Below are positions 1-8,846 of a stretch of 64,000 nucleotides of DNA, in pieces. Numbering within the stretch: position 1 is the stretch's first letter; each line of letters opens with the position of its first letter. The DNA is taken from assembly GCA_963702195.1 (NCBI GenBank), contig OY969725.1:620001-684000 (forward strand), given 5' to 3'. Origin of the DNA: AC-56 sp963702195 (GTDB lineage: Bacteria > Actinomycetota > Thermoleophilia > Solirubrobacterales > 70-9). The notes under the pieces were generated by a model that saw only the letters and a list, made by a program, of their open reading frames with translations, did not search any database and was not told the DNA's origin. Position numbers and translations under genes: made by a program.

Positions 1-509
1 CCCAGGATCAGGATGTTGATGCTGGCGAGCCAGGCGACGAGCGCCAGGATCCCAGAGGTGTGCGCCTGGTGCTCGACCCTCATGGCCTGCCAGAAGTCGT
101 GGCTGCCCGTCGCTCCGATCCCCGCGGCGATGCAGGCGAGGGCGATGAAGAGGGTCACCAGCGGCCCCGCAATGGCGATCTTGAACTCGGTCCCGGGCGA
201 GTCGGAGTCCCTGGTCATCCGAGCGACGCCGCCGAACATCCAGAGGGTGATGTCCGAGATCCCGATGCCCCGCCGGATCGCGACGAATGCGTGCCCGAGC
301 TCGTGCAGCAGGATCGAGCCGAAGAACGCCAGGGCGCTCGCGACCGCGAGGGCGTACGGGCCGATGGCGCCGTCCGGGGCGTCGAGGATGGAACGGTAGA
401 AACCCGACAGCCAAAAGATGATCAGGAACAGGATGAAGAACCACGAGTAGTCGATCCCGACCCGGATACCGCGAATGCGAAAGAGGGTTACTGCGCCACG
501 TGCGGGCAT
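1..509 (-). CDS. Site-2 protease-type M50 metallopeptidase (partial, C-terminus outside window)
   Basis: Intramembrane zinc metalloprotease of peptidase family M50, a group that cleaves membrane-bound substrates such as anti-sigma factors. The ATG at 509 begins MPARGAVTLFRIRGIRVGID; about 169 residues are visible before the gene runs off the left edge. A first membrane helix follows VGIDYSW (about residues 20-38). The zinc motif HELGH is at about residues 69-73 inside a second hydrophobic helix. It is followed by a GGVARM element and a third helix (FKIAIAGPLVTLFIALA). This layout matches the SpoIVFB/Rip3-like branch, which often carries C-terminal CBS domains; that part would lie outside the window. 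Its substrate cannot be inferred. Confidence 0.85.
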   Translation of the reverse strand, partial: MPARGAVTLFRIRGIRVGIDYSWFFILFLIIFWLSGFYRSILDAPDGAIGPYALAVASALAFFGSILLHELGHAFVAIRRGIGISDITLWMFGGVARMTRDSDSPGTEFKIAIAGPLVTLFIALACIAAGIGATGSHDFWQAMRVEHQAHTSGILALVAWLASINILIL

Positions 510-586
510 GAATCCATCTTAGGCCGAGCACCCCGTTGGTAAGCGGCATTACCGCGTCGGAGTGCAGGTGTAAGACTGCCGCCTCG

Positions 587-1804
587 ATGCCTCGGGCCAC
601 GCAGCCAGCCGCCGAAACGGCCCCGCATGTCGACGAGCGGTGGCTCCGCGACCTGGTCGAGACCCTGTGCTCGATTCACCGGCCGACCGCGTCGCAGGGC
701 GAGCGGCGTGCCGCCGAATGGCTGCTGGCCAAGCTGCGCGACCACGGAGCTCAGGGCGAGATCGAGCTGGACAAGGCGCACGGCACCTTCTGGTGGCCGC
801 TGGGCCTGGCGGCAGGCGGCACGCTCCTCGCGGGGATGGCGACGCTCCGGGGCCGGCGAGTCCTGGGCGCGGCTCTCGCAGCGGCGACCGCGGCGGCGGC
901 CCTGGACGACCTGCCCCCGGGCGAGCGACGCTTCCGCCGCCTCCTGCCACAGAAGACCGCCACCACGGTCGTCACCGAGATGGGGCCCGCCGACGCGGAG
1001 CGCACGATCGTCCTCGTCGCCCACCACGACGCGGCCCATTCCGGGCTCATCTACCACCCGGCGATCCCGGAGCTGGTCTTCGGCCGGGCCCCCTGGCTGC
1101 TCGAGCGCAGCGACACGAGTCCGCCCCTGATGGCACCCGCGGTGGTGATTCCGGCACTGATCGGCGCCGGGGCAGCCACCGGAAATCGGGCGCTCGTGAA
1201 GACCGGGATGGCGCTCGGCGCGGTTTCGGCGGCCCTCCTCGCCGACATCGGCTTCCGCGAGACGGTCACCGGGGCAAACGACAACGCGACCGGCGTGGCG
1301 CTGCTCGTGGCGATGGCGCGGGCGCTGGGCGAGCGTCCGACCGAGAACGTTCGCGTGATGCTCGTCTCCACCTCGGAGGAGGCCCTCTGCGAGGGCATGC
1401 AGGCCTTCGCGCGGCGCCACTTCGCCGAGCTCCCGCACGAGAGCACCTTCTTCCTGTCCGTCGACACGCTGGGCTCGCCGCACCTGCTGGTCCTGCGCGG
1501 GGAGGGGATGATCCGGATGCGCGAGTACCCATCTCGGTCGCTGGAGCTGCTCGACGGCCTGGCCGAGGAGCTCGGGATCGACCTGTTTCCCAACCTCCGC
1601 CTGCGGAACGCGACCGATGGCATCTTCCCCCTGGCCGCCGGTTACGAGTGCGCGTCGCTGTGCTCCTGCACCGATCTCAAGCAGCCCGCGAACTACCACT
1701 GGCCCACGGACACGCCCGAGAACGTGGACTACGGGACCGTGGCCGACGGGGTCCGGCTGACCGAGGCGCTGGTGCGGCGCCTCGACGAGCGCTGGCTCGA
1801 CTGA
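587..1804 (+). CDS. M28 family zinc peptidase, probably membrane associated
   Basis: Zinc aminopeptidase-like protein of family M28. Metal-site elements appear in family order: AHHDAAHSG (first His/Asp pair), GANDNATGVALL (bridging Asp), STSEEALCEG (Glu pair), SVDTLGSP (Asp) and a late His in NYHWPTDTPENVDYG. Between the HHD and NDN elements lies a long hydrophobic stretch (roughly residues 160-220), and another is near residues 65-95, so membrane attachment is likely. I chose the ATG at 587 over an upstream in-frame TTG at 536 because it starts just before the conserved part; neither has a clear Shine-Dalgarno. Substrate unknown. The gene is divergent from the M50 protease, about 80 bp apart. 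Confidence 0.8.
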   Translation: MPRATQPAAETAPHVDERWLRDLVETLCSIHRPTASQGERRAAEWLLAKLRDHGAQGEIELDKAHGTFWWPLGLAAGGTLLAGMATLRGRRVLGAALAAATAAAALDDLPPGERRFRRLLPQKTATTVVTEMGPADAERTIVLVAHHDAAHSGLIYHPAIPELVFGRAPWLLERSDTSPPLMAPAVVIPALIGAGAATGNRALVKTGMALGAVSAALLADIGFRETVTGANDNATGVALLVAMARALGERPTENVRVMLVSTSEEALCEGMQAFARRHFAELPHESTFFLSVDTLGSPHLLVLRGEGMIRMREYPSRSLELLDGLAEELGIDLFPNLRLRNATDGIFPLAAGYECASLCSCTDLKQPANYHWPTDTPENVDYGTVADGVRLTEALVRRLDERWLD

Positions 1805-1843
1805 AGCCGCATCGGCCGGTCCGAGAGTCCTCGCGTCGTCGGC

Positions 1844-1849
1844 CACAAT
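1844..1849 (+). promoter_or_regulatory. Candidate -10 box for a leaderless AAA-cyclase transcript
   Basis: CACAAT ends 8 nt before the ATG at 1858. No Shine-Dalgarno precedes that ATG. The spacing fits transcription starting at or next to the start codon. A GTG at 1852 would sit too close to the -10 box, so the ATG at 1858 is favoured. No -35 box is evident. Confidence 0.35.
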
Positions 1850-1857
1850 GAGTGGCC

Positions 1858-4800
1858 ATGCCCAGCTCACTCTGCCCGGTTCTCGTCCAGCGCGATGATC
1901 AGCTCGCGATCCTCGAGAGCGCCCTCATGGCCGCACACCGCGGCGACGGCGGCCTCGCGGTTCTCTCGGGGGAGGCCGGGATCGGGAAGACGCGCCTGTC
2001 CAACGAGCTCGCGAGCCTCGCCCGCCGGCTCGGGTGCGAGGTCCTCTGGGGCACATGCAGCGAGGCCGAGCTGTCCCTGCCGTATCTGCCGTTCGTGGAA
2101 GCGATCGGCAACTACCTCGACCGGCAGGGGTCCAGGGCGATCGGCGAGCGCCTGGGACCCTCGCGCCGCGAGCTCTCCCAGCTCTTCCCGCAGCTGGCGG
2201 ACGGTGCCAGGCCTGCGGAGCCGGGCAACGCCGAGCAGGCGAAGCTGCGCCTGTTCGAGGCGATCGCCTGCCTGCTCGCGATCCCGGCCGACGACCACGG
2301 AATGCTGCTCGTGGTCGAGGACGTCCACTGGGCCGACGCGTCAACGCGTGAGGTTCTCGACCATCTCGCGCGCCGGATCGCCGGGCTCAACGCCCTGCTC
2401 CTGATCACCTACCGCAGCGACGAGCTCCACCGCCGCCATCCGTTCGTGCCCACGCTCCAGGGCTGGAGGCGCTCCGGGCTGGCCGAGGTGGTCGAGCTCG
2501 AACCCCTCGCCGAGTCGGGCGTGGCCGAGATGCTCCAGGCCATCCTGGGCGCGGACCAGGTCGATCCGGCGCTTCGCGAGCTGATGCTGGAGCGCACGGA
2601 GGGCAACCCGTTCGTACTCGAGGAGATGCTGAAGGAGGCGACGGAAGGAGGCCCCGGCCCCGGCGGCGGGCCCGTCAGCCTGGGCGCCGCCGCCATCCCC
2701 GGGACCGTTCGCGACACCATCCTGCTTCGCCTCGCGCGCCTCGCGCCGGAGCACGTGGAGACGCTCGAGGCCGCCGCCGCGCTGGGGCGGACGTTCGACT
2801 ACTCGGTGCTCGCGGCCGTCGCCGAGAGCCCGGAGGAGACCGTGCAGTCCGCCCTCGGTGAGGCTGTCGCGCAGCAGCTCATCGAGGAGCATCCGGAGCA
2901 GCCCGGCCGCTACCGGTGGCGCCACGCGCTGACCCAGGAGGCCATCTACACGGACACCGTCACCCCGCGTCGCCAGGCGATCCACTCGTGCGCGGCGGAG
3001 GTCCTTTCGCAACGCGAGGGAACGGCCCCGGTGGACCTCGCGAATCACCTGCTCGGCGCCGGGCGGCTGGACGAGGCCGTGCCCGTTTGCCTGCGGAGCG
3101 CCTCGGACGCGGAGTCGAAGGCCGCATTCGGTCAGGCGATCTCACTGCTGGAGCGGATCCTTCCTCACCTGACCGATGCGAAGGAGCGCGCCGTCACCGT
3201 GTGCCGGATCGGGCGCGACCACTGGCTCGACGGCGCTTCGTCGACAGGCGCGCGTTACCTGCTCGAGGGGATCGACGAGCTGGAGGCGCTCGGCCAGCGG
3301 GTCGAGGCCGCCAGGTTCAGGGTGGTGCTGGGGCGCTGCCAGTGGGAGGACTCGCGGCCAGACCTTGCGCGGGAGCAGTTCGAGACCGCTCGAGACGTGC
3401 TCCAGACGGTGGAGCCGTCCGCCGAGCTAGCGCTTGCCCACATGCGGCTCGCGGGAATGAACGCCTTCGAGCTGGACTACGCCGGATGCCTCGCCGAGGC
3501 CCGTACCGCGGTCGAGATCGCCGAGCGGGCCGGCGCGGAGTTCGAGCGCGTCTGGGCGCTCGGCTTCGTCGGTCTCGGGCTCGTCGACTCGGGAGACGCC
3601 GAGAAGGGATTCGAGGTCATGGACGCGACCTACGAGCAGGCCGCCGCGCGGGAGTACTGGCAGATCGCAGGCAACATGGCTTGGAACGACATCTGGACGC
3701 GAACCCACACCATGAGAGGTGGGCTTGCCGAGCGCCTGAAGCGACTCGAGCGCGAACCGAACAGCATGCTGGCGAGGGCGAGTCACGCTCTCGTGGCGAG
3801 CTACGTGCGCACCGCACTGGGCGAGCTCGGCGCCGCCGAGGGTGCCGCGGCGGAGGCAATCGAGACCTACGGTCGGCTCGGCAGCCGGAAGATGGCGTGG
3901 CGGGGTGAGATCCAGCGGGCGCAGGCGCTGGTGGAGCTGGGCCGCGACGACGAGGCCGCAGCGGTGCTTCCGGCGGAGTCCACCCGAACCGAGCTTCAGG
4001 ACGTCGTCTACGACGCCCCCGCGCGGATCCGCCTGGCGCTGGCGCGCGGCGACACCGAGGCGGCGACCGGGCTGGCCGTGGAGATCCGAGCCAACGCCGG
4101 CCCGCTCGCCGTCTACCGCGAGACGCTCGCGCTTGGCGTGGAGGCGTTCCTGGCCGGCGGCCGGATCGACGATGCGGATGACCTCCTGGAGCGAGCCCGC
4201 GCGCAGCCGGCGAGCGCCGGCGAGGCGTTCGTGGCCGAGATGGAGGGTCGAATCCGGCTGGCCCGCGGCGATGCCGAGGGCGCGATCCCTCCGCTGAACG
4301 CCTTCGTCGACGCCGCCCGCGGGACGGGCTTTCGGCTGGCGGAGCTCCGAGGCCGGGTGTTGATTGCGCGCGCGCTCGCGGACACCGGTGAAGCCGATGG
4401 AGCAGAACGCGAGCTGCGGGCCGTGGCCGATGAGGCGACGACTATGGGCGCGCTGCTGGTCCGTGCGGAGGCGGGGAGGGTGGCGGACTCGCTTGGGATC
4501 GCCCTCGCGCCGGCCGCGGCTCGTGAGTCTGGACATCGAGGGCCCGATGTCCTGCCGCTGGGCGAGCGCCTCGTGACGTCGATGTTCGCGGACGTCCGCG
4601 GCTACGCGGAGCTCAGCTCAGCGGAGCCGCCGGCGGAGCTGAGCGAGGGGATGGGCGCCCTCTTTCGCTTCGCTCGGACCGCCGTCGAGAGGGAGGGGGG
4701 CGTGGTCGACAAGTTCGCCGGCGATGCCGTGATGGCCACCTTCAACGCGACGGGGGCCCGCACCGACCACACCGTCTCAGCCGTCGAGGCGGCGTTGGTG

Positions 4801-5100
4801 CTGCGCGACCGGGCGGAGGCCATGGGCCTCGGCGTCGGAATCGGCATGGCCGTCGGGCCGGCGGTGCTGGCGCGAGGCTCGTCCGATGACAACCTCACGG
4901 TCCGCGGCGTCGCCACGAACCTGGCCTCCCGGCTGCAGGGGCAGGCGCGAAGCAGCGAGATCCTGCTGAGTGATGAGGCGCACCGACGCGTCGAAGGATG
5001 GCTGGCACGGCACGATCTCGCCGCCGAGCGGGAGAGCCTGGAGCTCAAGGGGTTCGAGGAGCCTCAGGTCGCCTATCGCATCCCGGCGCCGGCATCCTGA
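1858..5100 (+). CDS. AAA ATPase/TPR-like protein with C-terminal class III nucleotide cyclase domain
   Basis: Large cytoplasmic signalling protein of about 1080 residues. The N-terminus is a STAND/AAA-type ATPase with Walker A GEAGIGKT near residues 39-46 and Walker B LLVVEDVHWAD near 150-160. The middle (about 300-880) is Ala/Leu/Glu-rich and helical, like TPR arrays. The last 170 residues are a class III cyclase domain: FADVRGYAEL (first metal Asp), DKFAGDAVMATF (second Asp) and RGVATNLASRLQ with the transition-state Asn and Arg. The key catalytic positions look intact, so cAMP (or cGMP) synthesis is plausible. The domain order is the reverse of the usual actinobacterial cyclase-AAA protein, of which one lies at 12146-15364. 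What activates it is unknown. Confidence 0.85.
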   Translation: MPSSLCPVLVQRDDQLAILESALMAAHRGDGGLAVLSGEAGIGKTRLSNELASLARRLGCEVLWGTCSEAELSLPYLPFVEAIGNYLDRQGSRAIGERLGPSRRELSQLFPQLADGARPAEPGNAEQAKLRLFEAIACLLAIPADDHGMLLVVEDVHWADASTREVLDHLARRIAGLNALLLITYRSDELHRRHPFVPTLQGWRRSGLAEVVELEPLAESGVAEMLQAILGADQVDPALRELMLERTEGNPFVLEEMLKEATEGGPGPGGGPVSLGAAAIPGTVRDTILLRLARLAPEHVETLEAAAALGRTFDYSVLAAVAESPEETVQSALGEAVAQQLIEEHPEQPGRYRWRHALTQEAIYTDTVTPRRQAIHSCAAEVLSQREGTAPVDLANHLLGAGRLDEAVPVCLRSASDAESKAAFGQAISLLERILPHLTDAKERAVTVCRIGRDHWLDGASSTGARYLLEGIDELEALGQRVEAARFRVVLGRCQWEDSRPDLAREQFETARDVLQTVEPSAELALAHMRLAGMNAFELDYAGCLAEARTAVEIAERAGAEFERVWALGFVGLGLVDSGDAEKGFEVMDATYEQAAAREYWQIAGNMAWNDIWTRTHTMRGGLAERLKRLEREPNSMLARASHALVASYVRTALGELGAAEGAAAEAIETYGRLGSRKMAWRGEIQRAQALVELGRDDEAAAVLPAESTRTELQDVVYDAPARIRLALARGDTEAATGLAVEIRANAGPLAVYRETLALGVEAFLAGGRIDDADDLLERARAQPASAGEAFVAEMEGRIRLARGDAEGAIPPLNAFVDAARGTGFRLAELRGRVLIARALADTGEADGAERELRAVADEATTMGALLVRAEAGRVADSLGIALAPAAARESGHRGPDVLPLGERLVTSMFADVRGYAELSSAEPPAELSEGMGALFRFARTAVEREGGVVDKFAGDAVMATFNATGARTDHTVSAVEAALVLRDRAEAMGLGVGIGMAVGPAVLARGSSDDNLTVRGVATNLASRLQGQARSSEILLSDEAHRRVEGWLARHDLAAERESLELKGFEEPQVAYRIPAPAS

Positions 5101-5109
5101 CGGCGGGGG

Positions 5110-6780
5110 CTACGCGTCGGGCGAGTGACGCTCGACGATGCGCGCGCAGTCGGTGCCCGCCGGCAGCGTCCCGAACGCCCGTCCGGAGTCGCCGGCGAGT
5201 CGTGAGGCGCAGAACGCGTCGGAGACCGCCGGATCGCCGTAGCGAACGAGGAGCGACGCCTGCAGCGCGATGGCCATGCGCTCCACCACCCGGCGGGCGC
5301 GCGACTGGATGTCCTCGAGATCGGAGAGATCAGCGCGGATCTCCGCGACGGCCGCGTCCAGGCGCGGTTCGGCGCCGCCGGCCTCCTCGACCTCCGCGAA
5401 GAAACCGTCGACCGCCGCCGGGTTGCGGGTCATCCCGCGCAGGACGTCCAGGCACTGCACGTTTCCGGATCCCTCCCAGATCGAATTGAGCGGGGCCTCG
5501 CGGTAGAGGCGCGGCATGCCGGACTCCTCGACGTACCCGTTGCCGCCCAGGCACTCGAGCGCCTCGGCAGCGTGCATCGGGGCCCGCTTGCAGGTCCAGT
5601 ACTTCAGGACCGCATTGGCCAGCCGCTTGAACTCCTGAGCGGTGTCGTCGCCGGCAATCGCCTCGTCGTAGGAGCGGGCGAGCCGCATCGCGCTGATGGT
5701 TGCCGCCTCTGACTCGATCGCAAGGTCTGCCAGGACGTTCTGCATCAGCGGCTGATCGACCAGCAGCGCCCCGAAGGCGGAGCGGTGGGAGCAGTGGTGG
5801 ATGGCCAGCGCGACCCCGTGCCGCATGCCGGCCGCGGCCCCCAGCGAACAGTCGAGGCGGGTGTGATTGACCATTTCGATGATCGTCGGGACGCCGCGAC
5901 CCTCCTCGCCGACGAGCCGCGCCCACGCCCCGTGGAACTCCACCTCGGACGAGGCATTGGACCGGTTGCCGAGCTTGTCCTTGAGCCGCTGGAGGTGAAT
6001 TCGATTGCGCTCGCCGTCCGCGGTGAATCGCGGCATGAAGAAGCACGACAGCCCGCCGGGAGCCTGCGCTAGGACCAGGAAGGCGTCGCACATCGGTGCC
6101 GAGAAGAACCACTTGTGGCCGGTGACCTCGTACTCGGCGCCGGGGCCGCCACCGTTCAGCGGCACGGCGGCGGTGGTGTTGGCCCGGACGTCGGAGCCGC
6201 CCTGCTTCTCGGTCATCCCCATCCCGCACAGAGCCCCCTTCTTGTCGGGCGCGGGGACCAGGCGCTCACCGTCGTACTCCAGCGACGCGAAGCGCGGCTC
6301 CCACTCCGCCGCCAGCTCGGGCTGCTTGCGCAGCGCCGGAACGACGGAATAGGTCATCGAGAGCGGGCATCCGATCCCTGCCTCTGGCAGCAGCATGAAG
6401 CCCGCGGCCCGGGCGACGTGGCCGCCCGGCTGCGGGTTGCTCCAGGGAAGCGAGTGAAGACCCCACGAGACAGCTAGGTGCATCAGCGAGTGCCAGGCCG
6501 GGTGGAAGCCGACCTCGTCGATGCGGTGGCCGTACCGGTCGTGCGTGCGAAGCCGTGGCGGGTTCTCGTTCGCCTCGGTGGCCCACTGAATCGTCTCCGC
6601 TCGCCCGGCCGCTGCGCCGATCTCGCGCACGTGGTCGCTTGCCCACTCGCCACCCTCGCGGCGCAGCGCCTCCACCAGGACCCTGTCGGTCTCGAAGGTG
6701 TTGTAGTTGACGAGCGGCGGCGGCTGGTTCGACACCTCGTGGGTGGCGGCGTTCACCGGGGTTCTCTCAAGCGTCGACAC
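5110..6780 (-). CDS. aidB: AidB-like acyl-CoA dehydrogenase homologue
   Basis: FAD-containing acyl-CoA dehydrogenase fold of the AidB type. E. coli AidB belongs to the adaptive response to DNA alkylation and has weak isovaleryl-CoA dehydrogenase activity. About 556 residues, close to E. coli AidB (541). Matching elements include the N-terminal NQPPPLVNYN, FHPAWHSLMH, GMGMTEKQGGSDV, GHKWFFSAP, KDKLGNRSNAS and SIWEGSGN. The GTG start at 6780 is set by AAAGGAG 7 nt upstream. It overlaps the end of the upstream TetR gene by 14 nt, so the two are co-transcribed and probably translationally coupled. Whether it protects DNA or acts in acyl-CoA metabolism here cannot be told. Confidence 0.88.
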   Translation of the reverse strand: MSTLERTPVNAATHEVSNQPPPLVNYNTFETDRVLVEALRREGGEWASDHVREIGAAAGRAETIQWATEANENPPRLRTHDRYGHRIDEVGFHPAWHSLMHLAVSWGLHSLPWSNPQPGGHVARAAGFMLLPEAGIGCPLSMTYSVVPALRKQPELAAEWEPRFASLEYDGERLVPAPDKKGALCGMGMTEKQGGSDVRANTTAAVPLNGGGPGAEYEVTGHKWFFSAPMCDAFLVLAQAPGGLSCFFMPRFTADGERNRIHLQRLKDKLGNRSNASSEVEFHGAWARLVGEEGRGVPTIIEMVNHTRLDCSLGAAAGMRHGVALAIHHCSHRSAFGALLVDQPLMQNVLADLAIESEAATISAMRLARSYDEAIAGDDTAQEFKRLANAVLKYWTCKRAPMHAAEALECLGGNGYVEESGMPRLYREAPLNSIWEGSGNVQCLDVLRGMTRNPAAVDGFFAEVEEAGGAEPRLDAAVAEIRADLSDLEDIQSRARRVVERMAIALQASLLVRYGDPAVSDAFCASRLAGDSGRAFGTLPAGTDCARIVERHSPDA

Positions 6781-7426
6781 GGATGGGCTCCTTTCGACTG
6801 GTGGAGTGTGACTCACGGGCATCGGCGCCGAGTGCCCGCAGCCAGAACGACACGACGTGCTCGACGAGGGAGTCAGCGTCGGCCTCGCCACCGATCGGAG
6901 AGAGGGGGCCGACGAGCGCCTCGCCGAGGGCGCCGACGAGCGCCGCCGCGGTGACATCCGGGTCCTGGTCGGGGAGCTCGCCGGCGCCGACTCCCTCCGC
7001 GATCAGCGCGCCGAGCACGTCTCGGTACGCCCGCCGGAAGGCGAGCCGCTCGGCCTCGATCAGGGGATCGACCGGCTCTGCAAGCAACGCGTAGGCTTGG
7101 CGCCGGCCGCGGAGCGCCCGGCGCGCCCAGAGCTCGGCCCCGCTTGCGGCGCGCTCCGCGGCCGGGCGGCCGTCGGCGCGCGTCGCCTCCCCCATCGCGT
7201 CGACCTCGCGCTGGGACGCGCGCCGGAAGACCTCAGCGAAGAGCTCGGCCTTCGAAGGGAAGTAGCGGTACACGGTTCCCGTCGCGACGCCGGCCCGCCT
7301 GGCAACCGCCGCCACTCGCGCCTCGGCGAACCCGCCGTGAGCGATCAGGTCGCGGGCGGCGCCGACGATGCGCTCCCGGACCTCGGCGCGGCGCGCCTCC
7401 GTGCGGGGGGTCGGGCGGTAGGGCAC
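6767..7426 (-). CDS. TetR-family repressor of the aidB operon
   Basis: TetR-type regulator of 219 residues. The N-terminal helix-turn-helix shows ARRAGVATGTVYRYFPSKAE at about residues 44-63, typical of the family; the C-terminal ligand domain is divergent. The GTG start at 7426 lies 3 bp from an 11-bp inverted repeat, so autoregulation is very likely. The gene overlaps aidB by 14 nt. The ligand is unknown; in this neighbourhood an acyl-CoA or alkylation-related signal is a reasonable guess. The same operator could also affect the divergent icd gene, whose start is 120 bp away. Confidence 0.9.
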   Translation of the reverse strand: MPYRPTPRTEARRAEVRERIVGAARDLIAHGGFAEARVAAVARRAGVATGTVYRYFPSKAELFAEVFRRASQREVDAMGEATRADGRPAAERAASGAELWARRALRGRRQAYALLAEPVDPLIEAERLAFRRAYRDVLGALIAEGVGAGELPDQDPDVTAAALVGALGEALVGPLSPIGGEADADSLVEHVVSFWLRALGADARESHSTSRKEPIRVDA

Positions 7427-7428
7427 GC

Positions 7429-7454
7429 AAGAAGTGAACCACAGTTCACTTCTT
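7429..7454. promoter_or_regulatory. TetR operator palindrome
   Basis: AAGAAGTGAAC - CACA - GTTCACTTCTT is a perfect 11-bp inverted repeat with a 4-bp spacer, ending 3 bp from the TetR start codon. Size and position fit an autoregulatory TetR operator. It is the longest perfect operator-like palindrome I found in the window. Confidence 0.8.
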
Positions 7455-7510
7455 CGCGCAAGGGCCGGCGTCGCAGCTCAGGCCGCGGGCGCTCGGGGAC
7501 GCCCCCCCGA

Positions 7511-7539
7511 TAGCATCGCCGCCCGCCGGGTACCCGGCG
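7511..7539 (+). promoter_or_regulatory. icd promoter and 5'-terminal hairpin
   Basis: TAGCAT at 7511-7516 is a candidate -10 box, placing the transcript start near 7524. The next 16 bp, 7524-7539 (CGCCGGGTACCCGGCG), are a perfect palindrome; in RNA this forms a 6-bp stem with a GUAC loop at the 5' end. Only 6 nt separate it from the ATG and there is no Shine-Dalgarno. It may be a DNA operator, an RNA-stability element or a translation control. Confidence 0.4.
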
Positions 7540-7545
7540 CCGCGC

Positions 7546-8772
7546 ATGGCCAAGATCAAGGTTCAAAACCCGATCGTCGAGCTCGACGGCGACGAGATGA
7601 CCCGGATCATCTGGGCGTTCATCAAGGAGCAGCTGGTCCTGCCCTACCTGGACGTCGAGCTCGCCTACTTCGACCTCGGGATCTCCAGCCGCGATGCCAC
7701 CGACGACCAGATCACGGTCGACGCGGCCAACGCGATCAAAGAGCACGGCGTCGGGGTCAAGTGCGCGACGATCACCCCCGACGAGGCGCGCGTGGAGGAG
7801 TTCGGCCTGAAGCGCATGTACCGCTCGCCCAACGGGACGATCCGCAACATCCTCGGCGGCGTCATCTTCCGCGAGCCGATCGTGATCTCGAACATCCCGC
7901 GCCTGGTGCCCGGCTGGACCAAGCCGATCATCATCGGCCGCCACGCGTTCGGCGACCAGTACCGGGCAACCGACACCCGGATCCCCGGCGACGGCACGCT
8001 CACGCTGAGCTTCCAGCCCAACGACGGCAGTGAACCGATGGAGCTCGAGGTCTTCGACTTTCCCGAGGGCGGCGGCATCGCCATGGCGATGTACAACCTC
8101 GACGACTCGATCCGGGACTTCGCCCGCGCCTCGTTCCGCTACGGCCTCGACCGCGGCTTCCCGGTCTACATGTCGACCAAGAACACGATCCTCAAGACCT
8201 ACGACGGGCGCTTCAAGGACCTGTTCCAGGAGGTCTTCGACAACGAGTTCTCCCACGAGTTCGAGTCGGCCGGTCTCACCTACGAGCACCGGCTGATCGA
8301 CGACATGGTCGCCGCGGCCCTCAAGTGGGAGGGCGGTTACGTGTGGGCGTGCAAGAACTACGACGGCGACGTGCAATCCGACACGGTCGCCCAGGGCTTC
8401 GGCTCGCTCGGCCTGATGACCAGCGTCCTCATGACCTCCGACGGCAAGACCGTAGAGGCCGAGGCCGCGCACGGCACCGTCACCCGCCACTTCCGCCAGC
8501 ACCAGCAGGGCAATCCGACCTCCACCAACCCGATCGCGTCGATCTTCGCCTGGACCCGGGCACTCGCGGCCCGCGGGCGGATGGACTCAACCCCGGAGGT
8601 CACCGAGTTCGCCTCCACACTCGAGCGCGTGTGCGTGGAGACGGTCGAGAGCGGGAAGATGACCAAGGACCTCGCGCTGCTCGTCGGCGGAGAGCAGGAG
8701 TTCCTGACGACCCAGGAGTTCCTCGCGGCGATCGACGAGAACCTCGAGAGCGCGATCGCCGAACGAGCTTGA
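7546..8772 (+). CDS. icd: NADP-dependent isocitrate dehydrogenase
   Basis: TCA-cycle enzyme converting isocitrate to 2-oxoglutarate and CO2 with NADP+. It is the dimeric, eukaryote-like subfamily (408 residues, normal length). Visible elements: VELDGDEMTRIIW near residues 10-22, YRSPNGTIRNILGGVIFREP (substrate Ser/Asn region), KPIIIGRHAFGDQYRATD, RLIDDMVAAALKWEGG with the metal Asp, and EAAHGTVTRH for NADP binding. It is followed directly by a short ORF and mdh, so two TCA-cycle enzymes are probably in one operon. The start has no Shine-Dalgarno but sits behind a 5' hairpin. Confidence 0.95.
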   Translation: MAKIKVQNPIVELDGDEMTRIIWAFIKEQLVLPYLDVELAYFDLGISSRDATDDQITVDAANAIKEHGVGVKCATITPDEARVEEFGLKRMYRSPNGTIRNILGGVIFREPIVISNIPRLVPGWTKPIIIGRHAFGDQYRATDTRIPGDGTLTLSFQPNDGSEPMELEVFDFPEGGGIAMAMYNLDDSIRDFARASFRYGLDRGFPVYMSTKNTILKTYDGRFKDLFQEVFDNEFSHEFESAGLTYEHRLIDDMVAAALKWEGGYVWACKNYDGDVQSDTVAQGFGSLGLMTSVLMTSDGKTVEAEAAHGTVTRHFRQHQQGNPTSTNPIASIFAWTRALAARGRMDSTPEVTEFASTLERVCVETVESGKMTKDLALLVGGEQEFLTTQEFLAAIDENLESAIAERA

Positions 8773-8846
8773 TGACGACCAGCGATTCAGAACCAGCAAC
8801 GGCACCTGCCAGTTTCGGGGCTAAAGCCCCTCACTACCCCCATTAG
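8772..8846 (+). CDS. Possible 24-codon ORF linking icd and mdh
   Basis: The ATG at 8772 overlaps the icd stop (TGATG). The frame runs 24 codons to a TAG at 8844, which is the first base triplet of the mdh Shine-Dalgarno (TAGGAGG). The peptide starts MTTSDSEPATAPASFG and is Ala/Pro/Ser-rich with no recognised domain. A short hairpin, GGGGC-TAAA-GCCCC (8817-8830), lies inside it. The exact fit between two genes suggests translational coupling or a leader-peptide role. It could also be chance. Confidence 0.35.
   Translation: MTTSDSEPATAPASFGAKAPHYPH

Noticed and set aside
488..1870. 460-codon minus-strand frame spanning the M28 peptidase
   Set aside because: The plus-strand M28 metal-site motifs are unambiguous, and the minus frame also overlaps the M50 protease start.
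8325..8846. 173-codon plus-strand frame inside the end of icd
   Set aside because: Only its last 24 codons lie outside icd; the rest is a shadow. The 24-codon tail is reported separately as a possible ORF.
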